This document shows positions 1-4,749 of a stretch of 5,466 nt of DNA, one piece after another. The number at the start of each line of letters is the position of its first letter. Within the stretch, counting starts at the first letter, position 1. Made by a program: the position numbers and the translations under genes. The notes under the pieces were generated by a model. The model did no database searches. It was not told the DNA's origin and worked only from the letters and a program-made list of their open reading frames with translations. Source of the DNA: Haloferacaceae archaeon PL-Br10_E2g29 (lineage in GTDB: Archaea > Halobacteriota > Halobacteria > Halobacteriales > Haloferacaceae); the NCBI GenBank assembly GCA_001563965.1, contig LKMS01000112.1:1-5466 (forward strand), written 5' to 3'.

Positions 1-110
1 ACACACAGGGCGGTACTTGGCCGTAATAACACACAGGACGGTACTTGGCCGTAATAACACACAGGACGGTACTTGGCCGTAATAACACACAGGACGGGGC
101 CTGGTCATAA
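1..110. repeat. 28-bp tandem direct repeat, 3 full copies plus a decayed fourth
   Basis: Copies lie at 1-28, 29-56, 57-84 and about 85-110, directly abutting with no spacers. Each begins ACACACAGG, contains TACTTGGCC and ends TAATA. Copies 2 and 3 are identical and copy 1 differs at one base (G instead of A at position 10). Copy 4 matches for its first 13 bases and then diverges, with about 21 of 26 bases matching overall. The period is not a multiple of three, so the array is unlikely to encode protein. It lies past the 3' end of the thioredoxin gene, and because copy 1 starts at base 1 the array probably extends further left. The lack of spacers rules out a CRISPR array. Function is unknown; a variable-number tandem repeat arising by slippage is the simplest reading. 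Confidence 0.95.
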
Positions 111-125
111 GCGATTCTTTCCGAT

Positions 126-130
126 AAAAA
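126..130 (-). terminator. Possible T-tract terminator of the thioredoxin gene
   Basis: Read on the minus strand, a run of five T starts 16 nt beyond the thioredoxin stop codon, flanked by CCG and CGG that could form only a very short stem. Archaeal termination often needs just a T-tract. The call rests on position and the T-run alone. Confidence 0.4.
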
Positions 131-145
131 CGGCTACACAATCGC

Positions 146-505
146 TCAGAGTCGCGCAGCGAGATACGTCGCAATCGGCTCGTCGGCGTCCTCGACGAAG
201 CGCGCAACTTCCTCGCCGTCACGTTCGACCACCACGGTCGGAATGTACTCGATTCCGTACTCGTCGACACCGGGGCCGGTTTTCGAACCGTCAGCGCGTT
301 TTTCGACCGGATAGTGGTGGATTCGATCGGCGTCGACGCCGGCGGCCGCCAGCGCTGCGCCGAACGCCGGCAGTTGTCGCTGGCAGTCACCACACCAGTC
401 GCCGCCGAAAACGTGAAACACGTAGTCGTCCGCAAGCGTTTCGAGGACGGCCGCATCGTCGCTCTCCCAGTCCGCGTCGGGCTGCATCGTCTGAAGCGTT
501 CCCAT
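146..505 (-). CDS. Thioredoxin-family protein with WCGDC active site
   Basis: A 119-aa single-domain, cytoplasmic thioredoxin-fold protein with no signal peptide or membrane segment. The redox motif is Trp37-Cys38-Gly39-Asp40-Cys41, after the beta-strand YVFHVFGG; the cis-proline signature is the IPT at residues 88-90 (Pro89), followed by a VVVERDGEEVARF strand typical of the fold. The two cysteines 38 and 41 are expected to do dithiol-disulfide exchange. The CGDC centre differs from the CGPC of classical thioredoxin, so redox potential and partners may differ; the true partners cannot be read from sequence. The start at 505 is chosen over Met7 because a TTTTA box ends 25 nt upstream of it, fitting a leaderless message. 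It is divergent from the cysteine synthase gene, which suggests a link to thiol or sulfur metabolism (inference). Composition is strongly acidic. Confidence 0.93.
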   Translation of the reverse strand: MGTLQTMQPDADWESDDAAVLETLADDYVFHVFGGDWCGDCQRQLPAFGAALAAAGVDADRIHHYPVEKRADGSKTGPGVDEYGIEYIPTVVVERDGEEVARFVEDADEPIATYLAARL

Positions 506-526
506 AGTCCGTCGTTTGTGCGCAAT

Positions 527-534
527 GGCTAAAA
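527..534 (-). promoter_or_regulatory. TATA-like box of the thioredoxin gene
   Basis: The minus strand reads TTTTAGCC here. The A of TTTTA (base 530) is 25 nt upstream of the ATG at 505, the spacing expected if transcription starts at the start codon. This supports both the start choice and a leaderless mRNA. Confidence 0.6.
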
Positions 535-626
535 CCTGTGTGGACCGATTCTGTGCGGGGTGGGTGGTGGCTGTGCTGGATTTTTGCGAACTCAGTCATC
601 ACCATCTTGCCGCAGTCCGCCACGCG

Positions 627-633
627 TTTAGCC
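627..633 (+). promoter_or_regulatory. TATA-like box of the cysteine synthase gene
   Basis: TTTAGCC, with its A at base 630, is 26 nt upstream of the ATG at 656, so the transcript is probably leaderless. The same TTTAGCC core occurs in the divergent thioredoxin promoter about 95 bp away. Confidence 0.6.
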
Positions 634-655
634 CCGGAGGTCGAAGCACACCCAA

Positions 656-1567
656 ATGGACGACAGCATTCTCGACACCATCGGCTCGCCGCTGGTCAGC
701 GTCGACGCTCCGGCGGGCGCGACGATCGCGGCCAAACTCGAATCGCGCAACCCCGGCGGCTCGGCAAAGGATCGTGCGGCGCTCTGGATGATCGCTGCCG
801 CCGAACGCGACGGCGAACTGCGCGAGGGCGACACAATCGTCGAGCCGACAAGTGGCAACACGGGAATCGGGATCGCGATGGTCGGCGCGGCCAAGGGCTA
901 CGACGTCCAGATCGTCATGCCGGCCTCGAAATCGCCCGAGCGCCGCCAGATCATGCGGGCGTACGGCGCGGAACTCGAACTCGTCGAGGGCGACATCTCG
1001 ACGGCCAAAGACCGCGCGGACGAACTCGAAACCGAATGCGGGTTCGTCCAGCTGCGGCAGTTCGAAAACCGTGCGAATCCGCAAGCACACTACGAAACGA
1101 CCGCTCCCGAAATCCTCGAACAGATCGGCGACCGCACGGTCGACGCGCTCGTCGCCGGCGTCGGCACTGGCGGTACGATCACCGGCATCGGTCGGCGACT
1201 GCGCGAGGAGTTTCCCGCCATGGAAATCGTCGCCGTCGAGCCCGACGATTCGGCGGTGCTCTCCGGTGAGGAGCCGACGGGCGACAGTTTTCAGGGGATG
1301 GGGCCGGGATTTATCAGCCCGAATCTCGACACCGACCTGCTGGATTCGATCGAGGTCGTCTCCGCCGAGGCGGCCGAAAAGGAGTGCCGCCGCCTCGTGA
1401 GCAAAGAGGGAATCTTCGTTGGCCAGTCGAGCGGGGCGTCGAATCTCGCGGCGCGCCGGGTTGCCGAGCGGCTGGTTACTGAGGGCGTTGACGATCCGCT
1501 CGTGATTACGGTGTTTTGGGACAGTGGCGAGCGGTATCTGTCGACCGGGATGTTTGACGCGCCGTAG
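656..1567 (+). CDS. cysK: PLP-dependent cysteine synthase (CysK/CysM family)
   Basis: A 303-aa fold-type II PLP enzyme of normal family length. Visible landmarks in order: the PLP-lysine motif NPGGSAKDR with Lys38; the substrate loop TSGNTG at 65-70; the glycine-rich phosphate-binding loop GVGTGGT at 168-174; GMGPGFI at 214-220; GQSSGA at 256-261, with the serine expected to contact the pyridine nitrogen; and the C-terminal SGERYLST signature near 290-297. The family makes L-cysteine from an activated serine and sulfide by beta-replacement. Whether the substrate is O-acetylserine or O-phosphoserine (used by some archaeal enzymes) cannot be settled by eye; cystathionine beta-synthase is a less likely alternative, since no CBS regulatory domain is present. 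The gene is monocistronic, divergent from a thioredoxin gene and followed by a T-tract. The symbol denotes the family, not proven substrate. Confidence 0.95.
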   Translation: MDDSILDTIGSPLVSVDAPAGATIAAKLESRNPGGSAKDRAALWMIAAAERDGELREGDTIVEPTSGNTGIGIAMVGAAKGYDVQIVMPASKSPERRQIMRAYGAELELVEGDISTAKDRADELETECGFVQLRQFENRANPQAHYETTAPEILEQIGDRTVDALVAGVGTGGTITGIGRRLREEFPAMEIVAVEPDDSAVLSGEEPTGDSFQGMGPGFISPNLDTDLLDSIEVVSAEAAEKECRRLVSKEGIFVGQSSGASNLAARRVAERLVTEGVDDPLVITVFWDSGERYLSTGMFDAP

Positions 1568-1574
1568 TCAGATA

Positions 1575-1590
1575 GATCACTTTTTTGATC
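1575..1590 (+). terminator. Hairpin with T-run after the cysteine synthase gene
   Basis: GATCA and TGATC form a 5-bp inverted repeat around a short T-rich loop. The run of six T at 1581-1586 starts 14 nt past the stop codon. Position and T-run favour termination; the stem is weak. Confidence 0.5.
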
Positions 1591-1629
1591 CGAACGGAGC
1601 CGCCGGCGTCACGGTTTCTCCACCGACAC

Positions 1630-1634
1630 AAAAA
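1630..1634 (-). terminator. T-tract after the 150-aa hypothetical gene
   Basis: On the minus strand five T residues start 7 nt past the stop codon at 1641. With the plus-strand T-run at 1581-1586 this gives the convergent gap a T-tract for each incoming gene. Confidence 0.4.
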
Positions 1635-1640
1635 GACGAT

Positions 1641-2093
1641 TCAGGCGCGAAACTCGGTTTCCGAAACGCGAACAACGACCGTTTCGTCGACATCGCGCAG
1701 GTCGTAGTCAGGGATCTCGCCATCGACACGGCGGGCATAGAGCGGTTCAACCAGCCGATTGTCTTCGACACCGAACACACAGAGCAGTTGGTCGGTTTCT
1801 TCGGGCGGCAACTCGCGGTCGCGCACCGCCGTCGCCAACGATCGCGAAAGCCACTCGGACGCAGAAATACTCGGTTCGCGGATGAGCGCGTGGTCGACGA
1901 ACCGAACCAGATACCAGTTGAGATCGTTCAACAACGAGACGGCCGCGCCAAGACTGACCGTATCGAGCGCGACGCTGTTGTCGAACGGCTGGCTGAGCCG
2001 GTAGGTCGACAGCGCCGCCCGCGAGGTCTCTCGCGAGAGGAGTTCGTAGCGGAGGTCGATTTCGTCGGCCCCAACGAGACAGACGCGCGTCAC
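1641..2093 (-). CDS. Conserved haloarchaeal protein of unknown function (GTG start)
   Basis: A 150-aa acidic, soluble protein with no signal peptide, membrane helix or recognisable catalytic motif. It begins MTRVCLVGADEIDLRYELLS, has a helical centre around residues 42-70 (SLGAAVSLLNDLNWYLVRFVDHAL) and ends in a probable beta-strand (TVVVRV, about 138-143). It resembles from memory a haloarchaea-only domain-of-unknown-function family, possibly DUF5804; that name is unverified. The reading frame stays open far upstream, but that stretch is arginine-rich and is the shadow of the preceding gene. GTG at 2093 is chosen because a TATA box (CCTATA) has its last A 25 nt upstream and the protein-like composition starts there. 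It lies 41 nt after the HisG-like gene with no T-tract between, so both internal initiation and readthrough are possible. Function is not known. Confidence 0.88.
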   Translation of the reverse strand: MTRVCLVGADEIDLRYELLSRETSRAALSTYRLSQPFDNSVALDTVSLGAAVSLLNDLNWYLVRFVDHALIREPSISASEWLSRSLATAVRDRELPPEETDQLLCVFGVEDNRLVEPLYARRVDGEIPDYDLRDVDETVVVRVSETEFRA

Positions 2094-2117
2094 AGCCTGA
2101 GTGACTCCACCGCGGCG

Positions 2118-2123
2118 TATAGG
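2118..2123 (-). promoter_or_regulatory. TATA box of the 150-aa hypothetical gene
   Basis: The minus strand reads CCTATA. Its last A (base 2118) is 25 nt upstream of the GTG at 2093, matching the leaderless spacing of the other genes in the window. It lies in the 41-nt gap after the HisG-like gene. Confidence 0.6.
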
Positions 2124-2134
2124 AATTTGGGTTT

Positions 2135-3040
2135 TTATCGAACTGACAGCGCCGTTTCGACCGCCGGATCGGTCAGTTCTTGCTTGATTGCGTCGGCGGC
2201 GGTCGTCGTCTCCGCGTGATTCTCCATCAACACCGTCTCGCTCGGAAAGAGATTTTCGCCGACCAAGAGCCCGTACTCGCGGGCGGTCGACCCCGTCATC
2301 GTCAGATAGACGCCGACGCCGACGTCGGCGATATCCGCTTCCTCCTCGCGATTCCCGGTCGGGTAGACGAACTCGATGTCGCCCATCGCTCGCGTGCCGA
2401 GGACGGCCTGGACCAGCCGTTCGTACCGCGGGGAGATACACAGCGCGCCCTCGTAGTCGGCGATGAACGCGCGGTCGAGGCCGTCGTGCTCGCCGAGTTG
2501 GTCGGGGCTTGCCAACAGCGTGTGGTAGACGGTGTCGCCGAGGCCCGTGACGACGCGGACGTCGGTGTTTTTCGGGTCGATTCGGTTGTTGATCTCGGTC
2601 AGCGAGCCCAACCCGTCGGGTTCGAGGTCGACGACTTCTTCGAGGACGAGATCGGCGCTGTCGAAGCCGAGCGCAAACTCGTGGGTTCGCAGCGCGCGAA
2701 ACGGTTCCTCGCGGCCGATGAGCCGGAGGTCGTAGTCATCCAGCGAGACGGTCGCGCTGTCGAAGACGATTCGTCGCGGATACTGTTCGCGGTCGTCGCG
2801 AAGCAGCGTGTACTCGGGGGCGTGTGGGTCGTCGGGGTCGCTGTAGGCGGCCAGTCGTTCGTAGGGACCACGCTCGGCGTGCTGTCGGTTTTTCGTGACC
2901 GCTTTTTCGTACCGAAGTGTCGAACTCACCGAATCGGCGAGCGCTGTTGCCTCGTTGCCACCGACGCGCGCCACCCGGTCGAGCACCGCTTCGAGCGGCC
3001 GACCCTTTCTCGGCACGGCGACCGCAACCGTCTCAGTCAT
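2135..3040 (-). CDS. Divergent HisG-like protein (ATP phosphoribosyltransferase fold)
   Basis: A 301-aa acidic, soluble protein. Three segments align by eye to HisG, the first enzyme of histidine synthesis: AVAVPRKGRPLEAVLDR (6-22), like the AVPNKGRL start; residues 104-135, like the RxxDIPxxVxxGxxDxGITGxDxV segment; and 220-260, where ADVG...LTMTGST..EYGL resembles the ADAIVDxxxTGxTLxxNGL phosphoribosyl-phosphate loop (Thr249-Gly250). Differences are large: about 80 extra residues follow the first motif, the second Asp of the ADAIVD motif has no clear counterpart, two residues are inserted before the loop, and no C-terminal regulatory domain is seen (only about 40 residues follow the loop region). 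No his gene is adjacent. It may be a paralogue with another substrate or a binding protein of the same two-lobed fold. The start at 3040 has TTTA 26 nt upstream; the longer frame beyond is arginine- and proline-rich non-coding sequence. Confidence 0.85.
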   Translation of the reverse strand: MTETVAVAVPRKGRPLEAVLDRVARVGGNEATALADSVSSTLRYEKAVTKNRQHAERGPYERLAAYSDPDDPHAPEYTLLRDDREQYPRRIVFDSATVSLDDYDLRLIGREEPFRALRTHEFALGFDSADLVLEEVVDLEPDGLGSLTEINNRIDPKNTDVRVVTGLGDTVYHTLLASPDQLGEHDGLDRAFIADYEGALCISPRYERLVQAVLGTRAMGDIEFVYPTGNREEEADIADVGVGVYLTMTGSTAREYGLLVGENLFPSETVLMENHAETTTAADAIKQELTDPAVETALSVR

Positions 3041-3064
3041 TGGTGGTGGATCTGATGGCGGTGA

Positions 3065-3070
3065 GTAAAC
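3065..3070 (-). promoter_or_regulatory. TATA-like box of the HisG-like gene
   Basis: The minus strand reads GTTTAC. Its A (base 3066) is 26 nt upstream of the ATG at 3040, supporting that start and a leaderless transcript. Confidence 0.58.
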
Positions 3071-3185
3071 CGGTTGCGCTTCTGTAGCGGTCGATACACA
3101 TCCCAAAACTAGCGCCAGACGCGAGACGTGAACGCAAGATACGGCCGGACAGCCGCCGACTATTACTTGGCCACGGTTGCGGCCA

Positions 3186-3662
3186 TCACGCTGCGACGGT
3201 TGCGACGGTCGCGTCGGCGTGTGTACAGAGCGTTTCGGGATCGATCGGAAACACCGCGTTTGGGGTTCCCGCGGCCGCCCAGACGGTCTCGAACTTGCAC
3301 AGCGTCTCGTCGACGAGCACGGGAACCGCTTCGTCGTGACAGAACGGTGGGACGCCACCGATCGCCCACCCGATTGTCTGTTTAATTTCATCGGCGTCGG
3401 CCATCGACACCGTGTCGGGGGACGCGCCAACGGCCTCCCCGAGTGCGGCTTCGCTCACCCGGTTTGCACCGCTCGTGACCGAAATCACAAGCGAACCATC
3501 GACAACAAAAACGAGCGAACTGGCAATCTGGGCGATGTCACAGCCGATCGCATCGGCCGCGTCTGCCGCTGTTTTTGTTCCCGCTTGAAACTCGTGGACA
3601 TCAGGGTCGAATCCGTACTCTTCGCGTGCCTGTTCGGCAAACGCGACTGCGCGCTTGTGCAT
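3186..3662 (-). CDS. YbaK/ProX-family aminoacyl-tRNA deacylase-like protein
   Basis: A 158-aa single-domain cytoplasmic protein covering the whole YbaK/EbsC (tRNA edit) fold. Seen in order: GTKTAADAADAIGC (28-41), QIASSLVFVVDG (45-56), the strand LVISVTSGANRV (58-69), the glycine-rich IGGVPPF (101-107), and the VWAAAGTPNAVF signature (127-138), which favours the ProX-type subgroup. Characterised relatives hydrolyse mischarged tRNA(Pro), such as Cys- or Ala-tRNA(Pro). The lysine important in H. influenzae YbaK and related ProX enzymes falls at about Ser48 here, so activity and substrate are uncertain. Two in-frame ATGs lie 6 nt apart (3668 and 3662). The second is chosen because the TTTTTATC box is 25 nt upstream of it, against 19 nt for the first, and haloarchaeal relatives commonly start MH. 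Neighbours give no functional clue. Confidence 0.92.
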   Translation of the reverse strand: MHKRAVAFAEQAREEYGFDPDVHEFQAGTKTAADAADAIGCDIAQIASSLVFVVDGSLVISVTSGANRVSEAALGEAVGASPDTVSMADADEIKQTIGWAIGGVPPFCHDEAVPVLVDETLCKFETVWAAAGTPNAVFPIDPETLCTHADATVATVAA

Positions 3663-3684
3663 ACGCATCCGCTTGACGGTCAGA

Positions 3685-3692
3685 GATAAAAA
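3685..3692 (-). promoter_or_regulatory. TATA box of the YbaK-like gene with adjacent palindrome
   Basis: The minus strand reads TTTTTATC, the best TATA match in the window. The A of TTTTA (base 3687) is 25 nt upstream of the ATG at 3662. Immediately upstream lies the perfect palindrome GACTAGTC (3695-3702), where TFB or a regulator could bind. Confidence 0.65.
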
Positions 3693-3760
3693 GTGACTAG
3701 TCGGGATGGTTGGTGTCGCGATCTTGCACCCGTCAGCAACGACCCGGGGTGGTCGGGCAG

Positions 3761-4600
3761 TTAGAGTTCGACGCGGTCGCCGATCTCGACGATTTCGAGC
3801 TGTTTCGGATGCTCGTAGGAGGCGGTGTGGTGGTGCAACACGGTCGGATCGGCGGTCATCCCCTTCCACATGTCCCAGTGGCTCGGCAGCAGCCGATCGA
3901 GTTGGAGATCGGAGGCGGATTTGATGGTCTCGTTTTCGGTCGCATACCACTTGGTTCGGACGGGTTCGCCGGTTTCCTTGTCGGCGACGTTGCCGATCGC
4001 GCCGAACGCGAGAATGCCGAGATCGATGTCGTATGCTTCGCCGAGGTCGGGAAAACTCGCCGAGGCCTTGCTGTCGCCGGCGTGAAAGACCGTGCCCGAC
4101 TCGTGGTGAATCATGTAGCCAACCGGATGGGTCGAGTCGGCGTCTTCGGTTTCGACGACGTCGATCTCGAATGCACCGATGTCGATCGAATCGCCCTCGG
4201 TCACTTCGGTGAACTGTGACTCGTCGATGTCGTACGATTCGAGCCACTGCTCGTCCTCGAAGGCGACCGCAAGGCTGTCGTCGGGAGCGAAAAAGTCCGC
4301 ACCCGTGTTTTCGAGGATCGGCCCCTGGGTCGGCCCGTGGGTGTGGTCGGTGTGTTCGTGGGTTGCGAGAATGGCGTCGACTGCCTCCTCGGTGACGTCT
4401 TCGGGATCGAACGGCACGGGAATCATCCGGAGCGTCCGCGGTGGATCGCCGAGACCGACGTAGGGGTCGATCCAGAGCGTGGTTCCCTCGCGTGCTTTGA
4501 GCACGAAGCCGTTGCAGCCGAGATACCAGATCGAGACGGTGTCGGGGTCGGCGGTGGCGACGGCCCGCGGCAGCCAGTCACCCCAGTCGCTCACAGTCAT
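3761..4600 (-). CDS. UlaG-like metallo-beta-lactamase-fold hydrolase
   Basis: A 279-aa metallo-hydrolase with the metal-binding set HEHTDH (His81, His83, Asp85, His86), His158 in STHPVGY, Asp176 in FHAGDS and His241 in LLPSHWDMW. The start (WGDWL...WYLGCNGFVLKA) and end (ADPTVLHHH.ASYEHPKQL) resemble UlaG, the L-ascorbate-6-phosphate lactonase of enteric bacteria, more than glyoxalase II or RNase Z. By homology it would bind one or two divalent metals and hydrolyse a small ester or lactone in the cytoplasm. No ascorbate transport or catabolic gene is nearby and the protein is shorter than E. coli UlaG (about 350 aa), so the substrate is unknown. The start at 4600 has TTTA 27 nt upstream. The gene stands alone, 98 nt from the YbaK-like start and 149 nt after the dehydrogenase. 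Confidence 0.94.
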   Translation of the reverse strand: MTVSDWGDWLPRAVATADPDTVSIWYLGCNGFVLKAREGTTLWIDPYVGLGDPPRTLRMIPVPFDPEDVTEEAVDAILATHEHTDHTHGPTQGPILENTGADFFAPDDSLAVAFEDEQWLESYDIDESQFTEVTEGDSIDIGAFEIDVVETEDADSTHPVGYMIHHESGTVFHAGDSKASASFPDLGEAYDIDLGILAFGAIGNVADKETGEPVRTKWYATENETIKSASDLQLDRLLPSHWDMWKGMTADPTVLHHHTASYEHPKQLEIVEIGDRVEL

Positions 4601-4624
4601 ATCCCATGCTGCGTGCCGGGTGCT

Positions 4625-4632
4625 CCTAAACG
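4625..4632 (-). promoter_or_regulatory. TATA-like box of the UlaG-like hydrolase gene
   Basis: The minus strand reads CGTTTAGG. Its A (base 4627) is 27 nt upstream of the ATG at 4600, consistent with a leaderless mRNA. Confidence 0.57.
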
Positions 4633-4749
4633 TTGGTGATGCGGCGGTTCGTCGGTGGCGAGCAAACTGTCGAAACTGACGACGCCGACACCGCGGCTCG
4701 GTTGCGCAGCGGCTCGACCGTGACGCGACACCAACCTCTCTTCGACGAC

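Noticed and set aside
1..112. CRISPR array
   Set aside because: The 28-bp units abut directly with no unique spacers, so the period equals the repeat length.
73..507. Plus-strand 144-aa frame opposite the thioredoxin gene
   Set aside because: It is extremely arginine-rich, begins inside the tandem repeat and lies antisense to a gene with an intact WCGDC motif.
636..641. GGAGGT as a Shine-Dalgarno site for the cysteine synthase gene
   Set aside because: It is 14 nt from the ATG, too far for normal pairing, and lies between the TATA-like box and the predicted leaderless transcription start.
2094..2441. N-terminal extension of the 150-aa hypothetical protein to 266 aa
   Set aside because: The extension is arginine-rich, overlaps the HisG-like gene out of frame, and the TATA box at 2118-2123 supports the GTG at 2093.
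2180..3055. Plus-strand 291-aa open frame opposite the HisG-like gene
   Set aside because: It is long and acidic, but it lies antisense to a gene with a leaderless promoter and recognisable motifs. Antisense open frames are common in GC-rich haloarchaeal genes and this one has no family-like motif.
3164..3172. A stray copy of the 28-bp repeat (TACTTGGCC)
   Set aside because: Only nine bases match in isolation, without the rest of the unit; chance is an adequate explanation.
3041..3430. 130-residue N-terminal extension of the HisG-like protein
   Set aside because: It is rich in Arg, Pro and Ser, overlaps the YbaK-like gene, and the HisG-type start motif begins right after Met at 3040, with TTTA at -26.
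3669..4247. Long upstream extension of the YbaK-like frame
   Set aside because: It is arginine-rich shadow of the hydrolase gene; the family fold starts at the MHKRAV segment and the TATA box lies between.
4601..4749. Small RNA gene or riboswitch in the 149-nt gap before the dehydrogenase stop
   Set aside because: Apart from the hydrolase promoter I see no strong stem-loop, T-tract or conserved motif.
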